Assembly (NCBI GenBank): GCA_017553815.1
Contig: JAFZJT010000182.1
Location: forward strand, 1 to 8,498
Direction: 5' to 3'
DNA: 8,498 bases
Source: Clostridia bacterium
GTDB taxonomy: Bacteria > Bacillota_A > Clostridia > Christensenellales > CAG-138
Shown here: positions 1-7,013 of the stretch, one piece after another
Layout of the letters: every line of letters begins with the position of its first letter
How positions within the stretch are numbered: the stretch's first letter is position 1
The notes under the pieces: model-generated
Databases searched by the model: none
Told to the model about the DNA's origin: nothing
Seen by the model: only the letters and a program-made list of their open reading frames with translations
Program-made: the position numbers and the translations under genes

Positions 1-33
1 ATGAAATATATCAGCTAATATGCACTTTTTGGA

Positions 34-51
34 CCGATTATGAGCCGATTA
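34..51 (+). promoter_or_regulatory. Tandem CCGATTA direct repeat upstream of the first promoter
   Basis: CCGATTA occurs at 34-40 and again at 45-51, an 11-base period close to one DNA helical turn. The second copy ends two bases before the -35 box at 53-58. Direct repeats in this position are typical of activator sites, but this role is inferred from position only, and the regulator is unknown. Two 7-mers this close could also arise by chance. Confidence 0.3.
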
Positions 52-52
52 G

Positions 53-80
53 TTGACAATCGAATAAAAACGGGTAAAAT
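53..80 (+). promoter_or_regulatory. Sigma-A-type promoter for the 2-hydroxyacid dehydrogenase gene
   Basis: A perfect -35 box TTGACA lies at 53-58 and a -10 box TAAAAT (five of six consensus bases) at 75-80, separated by 16 bases. The expected transcription start is near 87, giving a leader of about 40 bases before the ATG at 128. An inverted repeat overlaps the -10 region (see 69-99), so the promoter may be repressible. Confidence 0.7.
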
Positions 81-99
81 ATCAGTATAAAAACCCGTT
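69..99. promoter_or_regulatory. Inverted repeat over the -10 box and start site, candidate operator
   Basis: AACGGGT at 69-75 is matched by its exact reverse complement ACCCGTT at 93-99, with a 17-base centre. The left arm ends on the first base of the -10 box and the right arm lies just after the expected transcription start. The left arm would therefore not be transcribed, and the site fits a DNA-binding protein better than an RNA hairpin. The repressor role is inferred from symmetry and position. Confidence 0.4.
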
Positions 100-127
100 G
101 AAATTTGCCTTGAAGGGGGAAAATAAA

Positions 128-1084
128 ATGAAGATACTCGTTGCGCTTCCGACCGATAAAAAGCATAGGGAGCTTCTTGAAACGGCCTGCCCGAGCGGCG
201 AATTCGTGTTCGCCGAGGGCGATTATTCGACTGCGAATATTGCGGATGCGGAGGTCATAATCGGCAATCTTCCGTCCGATAGGTTCGCCGAATGCAAAAA
301 GCTCCGCTTCGTTCAGCTCGGCATGGCGGGCTCGGATAACTACAAGGGCAAAGTGCCGGAGGGCGTTCTGCTTGCAAACGCGAGCGGCGCATACGGCCTT
401 GCGATAAGCGAGCACATGCTCGGCAATATGCTGATGCTGATGAAAAAGCTCCATCTTTATAGGGATAATCAGCTCGAAGCGAATTGGCATGATGAAGGAA
501 CTGTAACGAGCGTCGAGGGCGCGCGCGTGCTCGCGGTGGGCCTTGGCGATATAGGCGGCGATTTTGCGAAGAAGTGCAAGGCGCTTGGCGCGTACACGAT
601 CGGCATCCGCCGCAGTATTCACGATAAGCCCGATTATATCGACGAGCTTCATACGCTCGATATGCTCGATGCGCTTCTCGGCACTGCGGACGTTGTGGCG
701 CTTTCGCTCCCGCAGTCGAAGGAAAGCGCGGGGCTGATGAATGAAGCGCGCCTTCGCGAAATGAAGAAGGGCGCGATACTGCTGAACGTCGGCAGAGGAA
801 GCGCGATAGACACGGACGCGCTCGTGAAGGTGCTTGATGAAGGGCATATCATGGCGGGCGTGGACGTTACCGACCCCGAGCCGCTTCCCGCGGAGCATCC
901 GCTTTGGAAATGCAAAAACTGCATCGTTACGCCGCACGTATCGGGCTACTATCATCTCAAACAGACGCACGACCGCATAATCGGGATCGCCGCAAGGAAT
1001 CTCAATGCGCTTGTGAGCGGAGGAGAGATAGGCAATCTTGTGGATGCTGAAACGGGCTATCGCGCAAGGGAAAACAGAATGTGA
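128..1084 (+). CDS. D-isomer-specific 2-hydroxyacid dehydrogenase, NAD(P)-dependent
   Basis: This 318-residue cytoplasmic oxidoreductase should interconvert a 2-keto acid and a D-2-hydroxy acid; the substrate cannot be read from sequence. The Rossmann fingerprint is GLGDIG near residues 138-143. The family catalytic triad is visible as Arg in NVGRGS, Glu in DVTDPEPLP and His in TPHVSGYY. The second Rossmann strand ends in GIRRS, where NAD-specific members usually carry Asp, so NADP is a plausible cofactor (inference). The ATG at 128 is chosen because AAGGGGGA at 113-120 gives an ideal ribosome binding site. An in-frame extension to 98 has none and would overlap the candidate operator. The gene has its own promoter and is followed by the separate pheS promoter, so it is probably monocistronic, although I see no clear terminator after it. 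Family assignment is firm; glyoxylate/hydroxypyruvate reductase-like or phosphoglycerate dehydrogenase-like activity cannot be told apart. Confidence 0.93.
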   Translation: MKILVALPTDKKHRELLETACPSGEFVFAEGDYSTANIADAEVIIGNLPSDRFAECKKLRFVQLGMAGSDNYKGKVPEGVLLANASGAYGLAISEHMLGNMLMLMKKLHLYRDNQLEANWHDEGTVTSVEGARVLAVGLGDIGGDFAKKCKALGAYTIGIRRSIHDKPDYIDELHTLDMLDALLGTADVVALSLPQSKESAGLMNEARLREMKKGAILLNVGRGSAIDTDALVKVLDEGHIMAGVDVTDPEPLPAEHPLWKCKNCIVTPHVSGYYHLKQTHDRIIGIAARNLNALVSGGEIGNLVDAETGYRARENRM

Positions 1085-1135
1085 AGCGTATGAGATATGC
1101 GCGAATACAATATACGGAAATGTACTTTCGTGATA

Positions 1136-1164
1136 TTGACATTACCGCCTGAAAGTGATAAACT
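1136..1164 (+). promoter_or_regulatory. Promoter of the pheST operon
   Basis: A perfect TTGACA at 1136-1141 is followed, after 17 bases, by TAAACT at 1159-1164 (four of six consensus bases). A TGA just before the -10 box supplies the TGn extended element at 1156-1158. The expected start is near 1171, directly ahead of the T-box leader. The match in position between promoter and leader supports both calls. Confidence 0.75.
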
Positions 1165-1170
1165 AACAGC

Positions 1171-1479
1171 ATATATTGGCATTGACGGAGAAAAAGAACC
1201 CGTTCTTCCAAAGAGAGAGCCGCAGAGCTGGGAGCGGCTTGTGGGGCGCGTTCACAAGGTTCCCTCCCGAGCCGTCTTGGTGAAGACGAAATCGCGTTTC
1301 ATTTTCGTTTGATTTGCTTTTTCGGTGCGTAGTTGAGACCGGGCGAGCCCGATATAGCTCAAAGAGGCGTTTCAGGTTTTTTAAGCCGTTTTTTTGCGGC
1401 GCAAAGGCGTGAAGCGCGAATTAGGGTGGTACCACGAGATAGGCGCGCTCGTCCCTTTGGGATGGGCGCCTGTATTATT
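1171..1479 (+). promoter_or_regulatory. T-box leader sensing uncharged tRNA-Phe
   Basis: This 5' leader binds uncharged tRNA and controls read-through into pheST. The base of Stem I is GACGG 1184-1188 with CCGTC 1272-1276. GAACC 1196-1200 pairs with GGTTC 1258-1262 below the specifier loop, and TTCCA 1206-1210 pairs with TGGGG 1242-1246 above it. The loop's 3' side contains TTC at 1251-1253, a phenylalanine codon. The AG-bulge AGAGAG (1212-1217) and the distal hairpin AGCCGC 1218-1223 / GCGGCT 1234-1239 follow the usual Stem I plan. The T-box AGGGTGGTACCACG is at 1423-1436. The antiterminator pairs AGGG 1423-1426 with CCCT 1453-1456 and ACGAG 1434-1438 with CTCGT 1448-1452, leaving the canonical 7-base bulge TGGTACC. 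The TGGT in this bulge matches a tRNA acceptor end with discriminator A, as tRNA-Phe has. I did not resolve Stems II and III between 1280 and 1420 with certainty. A hairpin ACGAAA 1286-1291 / TTTCGT 1303-1308 and CGGG/CCCG near 1340-1352 are candidates. Confidence 0.95.
1441..1479 (+). terminator. T-box regulated intrinsic terminator
   Basis: AGGCGC 1441-1446 pairs with GCGCCT 1466-1471. After a GC bulge, TCGTCCC 1449-1455 pairs with GGGATGG 1459-1465 around a TTT loop. The stem is followed by TGTATTATT, a rather weak T-tract. It uses the same bases (1449-1455) as the antiterminator, so the two structures exclude each other, as expected for transcriptional T-box control. Confidence 0.85.
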
Positions 1480-1512
1480 GAAAAGGATAATTTAGAGCAA
1501 GGAGACTTAAAA

Positions 1513-2535
1513 ATGCTTGAAGAACTTGCAAAGATTCGTGAAGCGGCGCTGAAGAAGCTTGAGGAGATAGTGACCGAAGCCGAGCTCAACGAATTGAACG
1601 TAAACATTCTCGGCCGCAACGGCGCTCTGACGGGCATCCTTCGCGGCATGAGCAAGCTCGGCCCCGAGGAAAGGGCCGCGCTCGGCAAGGAAGCCAACGA
1701 GGTCAAGCAGGGCCTCGTCGCCGTGTTTGAGGCCGCCAAAGCCCGCATCGAGGAGAAGGCCGAGGAAGCCCGCATCAAGGCGGAGACCATCGACGTTACG
1801 CTCCCCGGCGTTGTCGAAATCCCCGCGGGAAGGCTAAGCCCGCTGACCCTCGTTTACCGCCAGATTCGCGACGCGCTCATCGGCCTTGGCTTCACCACCT
1901 TCGAGGGCCCCGAGGTGGAGCTTGACGACAACAACTTCACCAAGCTCAATCTGCCCCTCAACCATCCTTCAAGGGATATGCAGGACACTTTCTACGTGGA
2001 CGACAGAGTGCTTCTCAGGACGCACACCTCCGCCTGCGAATCGCGCGCACTTATGACGCTTGAGCCGCCGTTCCGTTTGGTTATCCCGGGAAGGTGCTTC
2101 CGCGTGGATGAGCCCGACGCGAGCCACAGCCCCATCTTCATGCAGATGGAGGGTCTTGTTATCGATAAGAACCTGACCTTTGCGGACCTCAAGGGCACCA
2201 TCGACACCTTCGTTAAGGCGGTGTTCGGCGAAAACGTTAAAACAAGGCTCCGTCCGAGCTATTTCCCGTTCACCGAGCCCTCCGCCGAGGTCGATATTAG
2301 CTGCACTATCTGCGGCGGCAGGGGCTGCTCCTCCTGCAAGGGCACGGGCTGGATGGAGATCATGGGCTGCGGCATGACCAATCCCCATGAGATCGAAAAC
2401 TGCGGCCTTGATCCCCGCGAGTGGAAGGGCATGGCGTTCGGCGTGGGCGTGGACCGCGTTGCCTGCCTCAAGTACGGCATAAACGATATCCGCCTTCTGT
2501 ACGAGGGCGATGCGCGCTTCCTGCGCCAGCTCTGA
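1513..2535 (+). CDS. pheS: Phenylalanine--tRNA ligase alpha subunit
   Basis: PheS is the catalytic subunit of the (alpha-beta)2 synthetase that charges tRNA-Phe. It has 340 residues, normal for the family. An N-terminal coiled-coil-like, charge-rich region (about 1-90) is followed by the class II catalytic core. Substrate-pocket residues known from other PheS proteins appear in place: His171 and Ser173 in THTS, Gln211 and Glu213 in QMEG, Phe251 and Phe253 in SYFPFTEPS, and Ala308 in MAFG. Four cysteines, C264-x2-C267-x4-C272-x2-C275, form a probable zinc-binding insert seen in some bacterial PheS. Several positions usually conserved are changed: LHP is LSP at 108-110, SPVQIRT-like sequence is SACESRA at 173-179, HQMEG is MQMEG, and GMVHP is GMTNP. 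The ATG at 1513 has AAGGAG at 1499-1504. The open frame runs further upstream, but only through the T-box, so that part is not coding. Assignment is certain from the motifs, the T-box and pheT next door. Confidence 0.98.
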   Translation: MLEELAKIREAALKKLEEIVTEAELNELNVNILGRNGALTGILRGMSKLGPEERAALGKEANEVKQGLVAVFEAAKARIEEKAEEARIKAETIDVTLPGVVEIPAGRLSPLTLVYRQIRDALIGLGFTTFEGPEVELDDNNFTKLNLPLNHPSRDMQDTFYVDDRVLLRTHTSACESRALMTLEPPFRLVIPGRCFRVDEPDASHSPIFMQMEGLVIDKNLTFADLKGTIDTFVKAVFGENVKTRLRPSYFPFTEPSAEVDISCTICGGRGCSSCKGTGWMEIMGCGMTNPHEIENCGLDPREWKGMAFGVGVDRVACLKYGINDIRLLYEGDARFLRQL

Positions 2536-2561
2536 TTTAAGGGAAAGGAGACAGAAAGATT

Positions 2562-4994
2562 ATGAAACTTCCTCTTAAATGGCTCAAGGACCACGTTGAG
2601 TATAAAGTTTCCCATCAGGAATTTGCAAACAGGATGCTGCTGCGCGGCTTCGAGGTGGCGGAGATAATCCCCGAGATGAAGGCCACGGGCGTTGTGGTCT
2701 GCACCATCGATTCCATTGAGCAGCATCCGAACGCCGAGCGTTTGCGCGTTTGCAGCGTTGATATCGGCAAAAGGGATGCGAACGATCAAAAACTGAATAT
2801 TACCATCGTAACGAACGCGCAGAACGTGAAGGAGGGCGATCAGGTGCCAGTTGCGCTCGACGGCGCGGTGCTTGCGGACGGCATGGTGATTCATCCCACA
2901 AAGATGCGCGGCGTTGAGAGCCTTGGTATGTTCTGCGGCGGCGCGGAGCTCGGCATAACCGATGCGGAGTATCCCGGAGCGAGCTGCGACAGCGTGCTCA
3001 TTCTGAATGAAAAATACGAAAACGGCGATAAAATAGAGACCGCGCTCGATCTTGAGGACGTTATCTTCGATATAGAGCTGACGCCGAACCGCACGGACTG
3101 CCAGAGCATCCTCGGCCTCTGCCGCGAGGCGGCGAGCGCGCTGGGTCAAAGGTTCGTTGAGCCCGAGATCAAGCATATCGAGGGCGTTGGCGACGCTTCC
3201 GAGTACGCCGAGGTGGACGTGTTCAACCCGCATCTCTGCCCGCGCTATCTCGCAAGAGTCGTCACGGATCTGAAGGTGGAGCCATCGCCGCGCTGGATGC
3301 AGCTTCGCCTCAAGCTCGCGGGACTTCGCCCGATCAATAATATCGTTGATATAACCAACTTCGTTCTGCTCGAATACGGTCATCCGATGCATGCGTTCGA
3401 CCTTGCCTGCATAACGGACGGGCATATTGTGGTTCGAAACGCGAGCGCGGGGGAGACCGTTACCACCCTCGACGGCAAGGAGCGCGAGGTGACGAACGAC
3501 ATGCTCCTAATCGCCGATCCCACCAAGGGCGTGGGCATTGCGGGCGTCATGGGCGGTCTCAACTCAGAGATAACCGACGACACGAAGGTAACGCTGTTTG
3601 AAAGCGCCGTGTTCCTTCCCGAAAACATAAGGCATACCACAAGAAAACTCCGTCACTCCACCGATTCTTCGGCGCGCTTTTGTAAGGGCGTTGAGGCTGT
3701 GAACGCCGAGAAGGCGATAGAGCGCGCGATCGAACTCGTTCACGAGCTCGGCGCGGGCAGGGTAGTGGGCGGACTCATCGACTCCTGCACCGAAAAGCCC
3801 AGGTCGCGCACCGTGCATGCCGATATAGCTCATGTGAACGCGATTCTCAACACCGAGCTTTCGGGCGAAAAGATGGCGGAGCTGCTCGAGTCGATAAACA
3901 TCCCCGTGACCGTTGAGGGCGATAAGCTCAAGATCGAGCTTCCCCATTTCAGAACGGATATCGAGTCCGGCCTTGAAACGGATCAGGACATTGCCGAGGA
4001 GGTCGGCAGGCTCTACGGCTACGACAACATCGCCCCCACCCTTATGAACGGCGACACCTTCCAGGGCAAGCTCGGCGAGAGCTTCGCCCGCGAGGACGAG
4101 GTAAAGGACCTTATGGCGGCGATGGGCTTCATGGAGCTGTATAACTACAACTTCACCTCACCGCAGGAATACGACGCGCTGCTTCTTCCGCAGGACGACG
4201 AAAAGCGCCAGACCGTGCGTTTAAGAAACCCCTTCGGCGAGGATCAGAGCCTTATGCGCACAACGCTCATCGGAGGTTTGCTGCGTACGCTTCGCTTGAA
4301 CGCAAACAGAAAGAGCGGCCACGGCAGGTTCTTCGAGCTTGGCAACGTTCATTTCAACAACAACGCCGAGCTTCCCGAGGAGCGCAGGATGCTTTCCATC
4401 GTATGCACCGGCGCAAACGAGAGCTTCTACACCCTCAAGGGCGTTGTGGAACAGCTCTTCTCGGTTCTCGGCGCGAAGCAGGTGCGCTTTGAGCGCGGCG
4501 GCGGCGAGTATCTGCACCCCGGTCAGAAGGCGGTCATCCTGCTCGAGGGCGAGCGCGTTGGCGAGCTGGGCGGCGTGCATCCTCAGGTCCGAAAAAATTT
4601 CGACCTTTCCGCGGCGGCCTATATCGCGGAGATAGACTTCTTCAAGCTGCTTTCGCATCTTGAGGCCGTGCGCAAGTTCAAGCCCCTGCCCAAGTTCCCG
4701 CTCGTTCCGCGCGATCTTGCGATAGTCGTGGATGAAAAAACCGAAGCGCAGAACATAATCGACGTTATCGCGGCCACCAAGACCGCCGCGATAGTTGAAA
4801 ACGTGCGCGTGTTCGACGTGTTCTACCCGAAGTTCCCCGGCGAAAAGGGTATCCAAGAGGGCAAGAAGAGCATGGCGTTCCGCTTTGAACTCAGAAGCGA
4901 GGATCACACCCTCAACGACGAGGAGATAAACCGCACGGTCAACCAGATACTCAAATCGCTCAAGTTCAGGCTTGACGCCGAGCTGAGAAGCTGA
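2562..4994 (+). CDS. pheT: Phenylalanine--tRNA ligase beta subunit
   Basis: PheT partners PheS, contributing tRNA binding and editing of tyrosine-charged tRNA-Phe. At 810 residues it is full length (typical members are about 800). Domains in order are an OB-fold tRNA-binding domain (about 40-150), the B3/B4 editing module (about 215-390, with LTPNRTDC at 173-180 leading in), B5 (about 415-490, ending EEVGRLYGYDNI at 479-490), a catalytic-like domain (about 505-690) and a C-terminal ferredoxin-like anticodon-binding domain from PLPKFPLVPRDLAIVV at 708-723. The stretch usually reading RFEKGVD is RFCKGVE at 372-378, another sign of a divergent enzyme. The ATG at 2562 lies 26 bases after pheS, with AAAGGAG at 2544-2550. 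The stop TGA overlaps an ATG at 4994-4996 in the next frame. Expression should follow the T-box with pheS. Confidence 0.98.
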   Translation: MKLPLKWLKDHVEYKVSHQEFANRMLLRGFEVAEIIPEMKATGVVVCTIDSIEQHPNAERLRVCSVDIGKRDANDQKLNITIVTNAQNVKEGDQVPVALDGAVLADGMVIHPTKMRGVESLGMFCGGAELGITDAEYPGASCDSVLILNEKYENGDKIETALDLEDVIFDIELTPNRTDCQSILGLCREAASALGQRFVEPEIKHIEGVGDASEYAEVDVFNPHLCPRYLARVVTDLKVEPSPRWMQLRLKLAGLRPINNIVDITNFVLLEYGHPMHAFDLACITDGHIVVRNASAGETVTTLDGKEREVTNDMLLIADPTKGVGIAGVMGGLNSEITDDTKVTLFESAVFLPENIRHTTRKLRHSTDSSARFCKGVEAVNAEKAIERAIELVHELGAGRVVGGLIDSCTEKPRSRTVHADIAHVNAILNTELSGEKMAELLESINIPVTVEGDKLKIELPHFRTDIESGLETDQDIAEEVGRLYGYDNIAPTLMNGDTFQGKLGESFAREDEVKDLMAAMGFMELYNYNFTSPQEYDALLLPQDDEKRQTVRLRNPFGEDQSLMRTTLIGGLLRTLRLNANRKSGHGRFFELGNVHFNNNAELPEERRMLSIVCTGANESFYTLKGVVEQLFSVLGAKQVRFERGGGEYLHPGQKAVILLEGERVGELGGVHPQVRKNFDLSAAAYIAEIDFFKLLSHLEAVRKFKPLPKFPLVPRDLAIVVDEKTEAQNIIDVIAATKTAAIVENVRVFDVFYPKFPGEKGIQEGKKSMAFRFELRSEDHTLNDEEINRTVNQILKSLKFRLDAELRS

Positions 4995-5003
4995 TGATTA
5001 AAA

Positions 5004-5034
5004 GCCGGCTCCGCCGCTTCTGCGGCGAGTCGGC
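5004..5034. repeat. GC-rich hairpin between pheT and trmL
   Basis: GCCG 5004-5007 pairs with CGGC 5031-5034, followed by a G-T wobble, CTC with GAG, one bulged C, and GCCGC 5012-5016... with GCGGC around a short TTCT loop. The structure begins ten bases after the pheT stop. No T-tract follows on the + strand (the next bases are AAAACGAAAA), so it is not a standard intrinsic terminator. It could stabilise the 3' end of the pheST message, slow read-through into trmL, or be one copy of a dispersed palindromic element. One window cannot decide between these. Confidence 0.6.
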
Positions 5035-5047
5035 AAAACGAAAAACT

Positions 5048-5509
5048 ATGTTCAACATCGTTCTTGTTGAGCCGCAGATCCCGCAGAACACGGGCAATAT
5101 CTCGAGGACCTGCGCCGTTACGGGCTGCTCGCTTCATCTTGTTGAGCCTCTCGGCTTCAAGATAGACGATAAAAAGCTCAAACGCGCTGGGCTGGATTAT
5201 TGGGGCGAGCTCGACATTCATTATTACAAAAGCTTCGAGGAACTCGAGAAAAGGTTCCCGAACGCGCGCTTCTTCCTTTTTTCGACCCATGCCGAAAGGA
5301 CCTATACCGAGGTCTGCTACCGCCCGGGCGATTTTCTCGTTTTCGGAAAGGAAACGGCGGGACTTGGGGATGAGCTCCTCTCTCGGCGAAGCGAGGACGC
5401 GGTGCGCATCCCGATGCGAAAAACGCTGCGCTCACTCAATCTTTCCAATTCGGCCGCGATAGCCGTTTATGAGGCGCTGAGGCAAAACGGGTTCGGAGAG
5501 CTCGTTTGA
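5048..5509 (+). CDS. trmL: tRNA (cytidine/uridine(34)-2'-O)-methyltransferase TrmL
   Basis: TrmL is a SPOUT-class methyltransferase that uses S-adenosylmethionine to 2'-O-methylate the wobble base of certain tRNA-Leu species. The 153-residue length matches the small stand-alone TrmL type. The trefoil-knot motifs are all present: PQNTGNISRTC at 12-22 (Asn14, Arg20), FLVFGKETAGLG at 96-107, and IPMRKTLRSLNLSNSAAI from about 121. The start at 5048 gives the standard family opening MFNIVLVEPQIPQNTGN, although its ribosome binding site is poor. A start at 4994, overlapping the pheT stop, would add 18 residues read straight through the GC-rich hairpin. I judge that unlikely to be native protein but cannot exclude it. 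It follows pheT by 53 bases. Confidence 0.95.
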   Translation: MFNIVLVEPQIPQNTGNISRTCAVTGCSLHLVEPLGFKIDDKKLKRAGLDYWGELDIHYYKSFEELEKRFPNARFFLFSTHAERTYTEVCYRPGDFLVFGKETAGLGDELLSRRSEDAVRIPMRKTLRSLNLSNSAAIAVYEALRQNGFGELV

Positions 5510-5538
5510 TATCATAATAATGCTTTTGAGGAAAAAGT

Positions 5539-6195
5539 ATGGAAAACAAAACACCTGATAGGATACTCGAAAACGGCATAATCGCCATAGCAAGGGGCAT
5601 TTACGGCGAAAAGCTGCTGTACGCGGTCGGCGCGCTGCTCGACGCGGGCATTCGCGCGGTCGAGGTCACCTTCGACCAGAACACCTCGGGGGTGGATACC
5701 TTCGAGGCGATCATAAAGCTCAAATCCGCCTTTAAGAATGATTCTGCGATCGGCGCCGGCACGGTGCTGACGCAGGAGCAGCTAAAGCTCGCGTACCATG
5801 CGGGCGCGGACTTCATCGTTTCGCCGAATACCGATGAGAGCATAATAAGGGAAACAAAGCGCCTTGGGCTCGTGTCCGTTCCAGGCGCGATGACGCCTTC
5901 GGAGATAGTAGCCGCGCATTCCTACGGCGCGGATATCGTTAAGGTGTTCCCTTCGGGCGCATTGGGCGTGGAGTATTTTTCCGCGATAACGACTCCGCTT
6001 TCGCATATAAGGTGCGCGGCGGTGGGCGGCGTGACGCTTGAGAATCTATCTGATTTCAAACGTGCGGGCGCATGTGCTTTCGGCATAAGCTCCTCGCTCT
6101 TCAACAAAAAGCTTATTGAAAACGAGGCTTTTGAGGAGATAAGCAAAAACGCAGCCGAGTTCATATTCGCCGCAAGAAATGAGCGCGGCGAGTAA
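5539..6195 (+). CDS. eda: Bifunctional KDPG/KHG aldolase family protein
   Basis: This class I aldolase should cleave 2-keto-3-deoxy-6-phosphogluconate to pyruvate and glyceraldehyde 3-phosphate, and may also act on 4-hydroxy-2-oxoglutarate. It has 218 residues, the usual size. The Schiff-base lysine is Lys135 in DIVKVFPSG. Glu42 in VEVTF, the AIARG segment (Arg19), GAGTVL (73-78), SPNTDE, PGAMTPSE (115-122) and GGVTLEN (163-169) cover the expected barrel motifs. The ATG at 5539 has GAGGAAA at 5528-5534. It sits 29 bases after trmL and 9 before radC, and none of its usual partners (2-keto-3-deoxygluconate kinase, uronate enzymes, phosphogluconate dehydratase) is visible in this window. A role in uronate or ketodeoxy-sugar breakdown is family knowledge, not shown here. 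A related 2-keto-3-deoxy-6-phosphogalactonate aldolase is an alternative. Confidence 0.9.
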   Translation: MENKTPDRILENGIIAIARGIYGEKLLYAVGALLDAGIRAVEVTFDQNTSGVDTFEAIIKLKSAFKNDSAIGAGTVLTQEQLKLAYHAGADFIVSPNTDESIIRETKRLGLVSVPGAMTPSEIVAAHSYGADIVKVFPSGALGVEYFSAITTPLSHIRCAAVGGVTLENLSDFKRAGACAFGISSSLFNKKLIENEAFEEISKNAAEFIFAARNERGE

Positions 6196-6204
6196 AGAAA
6201 AGCT

Positions 6205-6999
6205 ATGAACAGTTCCAACGGCAAAACCGAATCGAGCGAAGCGGGGAAGACGGGCGAAAAGGGCGAAAAGCTCGCCAATATCCACGAGAATCACCGCGAG
6301 CGGGTGCGCAGGGCGTACATCGAGCGCGGCGATCTTTCCGGGATGCACGAGCATCAGATACTCGAGCTCATCCTGTTTTACGCGATAAAGCGCAGGGATG
6401 TGAACCCGCTTGCGCATAGGCTCATAGACCGCTTTGGTTCTCTGAGATGTGTGCTTCGCGCAAGCATAGGCGAGCTATGCTCCGAGGGGCTCTCGGAGAG
6501 CACGGCGGTGCTTTTGAAGCTTATCGGCGACGTTGGCTATGCTCTTGACAGAAGAGAGATAGATGAAACCGTTATTAAAAACACAAACGACGTGCTCGAC
6601 GTTTGCTACAAGCTCCTGTTCAGGGAGCGGCGGGAGTGCGTTGCGCTCGTATGCTTGGACGCGAAGAACCGCGTGACTAAGATAAAAGTCAAGACCGACG
6701 GGCTGAACGATCAGGTCAGCGCTCTGCCGAAATGGATAGTAGACGCGGCGCTCTCAAACGATGCTCCGTCGCTGATACTTACGCATAACCATCCCTCGGG
6801 CTCGCTTGAACCGTCGCAGAGGGATAAGGAGACCACGGCGATGCTCGAAAAACTGCTTTCGCCCCTTGGGATCACCTTGCACGATCATGTTATCGTAACG
6901 CAGGACGCCTGCTATTCGATGAAGCGTGATCATGTGAAGAACATGACGGAGCAAGGCGGCGAGGAAGAGGATGAAAACGAGCGGATCAAGGGCGCGTGA
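6205..6999 (+). CDS. radC: RadC family JAB/MPN-domain protein
   Basis: RadC proteins were named for DNA repair, but their biochemical role is not settled. This one has 264 residues. A hydrophilic N-terminal tail (1-24) leads to NIHENHRER and a helical region with ILELILFYAIKRRDVNPLAHRL (about 52-73), a pattern I know from clostridial RadC. The helix-hairpin-helix region (about 75-115) is weak: the usual GIG turn reads GLSES. The C-terminal JAB/MPN metalloprotease-like domain (about 125-245) has the metal motif LTHNHPSG with His194 and His196, then PSQRD with Asp207. The last 15 residues are very acidic. The ATG at 6205 starts nine bases after the aldolase stop with only an AAAGAAAAG purine run as ribosome binding site, so translational coupling is likely. 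The downstream lipoprotein gene follows directly. Confidence 0.93.
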   Translation: MNSSNGKTESSEAGKTGEKGEKLANIHENHRERVRRAYIERGDLSGMHEHQILELILFYAIKRRDVNPLAHRLIDRFGSLRCVLRASIGELCSEGLSESTAVLLKLIGDVGYALDRREIDETVIKNTNDVLDVCYKLLFRERRECVALVCLDAKNRVTKIKVKTDGLNDQVSALPKWIVDAALSNDAPSLILTHNHPSGSLEPSQRDKETTAMLEKLLSPLGITLHDHVIVTQDACYSMKRDHVKNMTEQGGEEEDENERIKGA

Positions 7000-7013
7000 A
7001 AAGGAAAAGGAGA

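Noticed and set aside
3..56. Open + strand frame at the left edge ending in TGA at 54-56, possibly the tail of an upstream gene
   Set aside because: Only 17 codons are visible, with AT-rich composition unlike the genes here, and the frame overlaps the promoter repeats.
38..970. Open frame of 310 codons on the - strand opposite the dehydrogenase gene
   Set aside because: The + strand gene has full catalytic motifs. The antisense frame has no recognisable motif and no convincing start signals.
1385..1400. GCCG-T7-G-CGGC looked like a second terminator in the leader
   Set aside because: The T-run lies in the loop rather than after the stem, and it falls in the Stem III region of the T-box.
1333..1512. 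In-frame open extension of pheS upstream of 1513
   Set aside because: It runs through the T-box antiterminator and terminator, lacks a ribosome binding site, and PheS starting at 1513 already has normal family length.
2259..3425. Long open frame of 388 codons on the - strand opposite pheS and pheT
   Set aside because: The + strand encodes unmistakable PheS and PheT here. The antisense product shows no domain I recognise and is a by-product of GC-rich codon use.
5492..5518. Possible promoter before the aldolase gene (TTCGGA and CATAAT)
   Set aside because: The -35 matches only three of six bases and the spacer is 15, so support is too weak.
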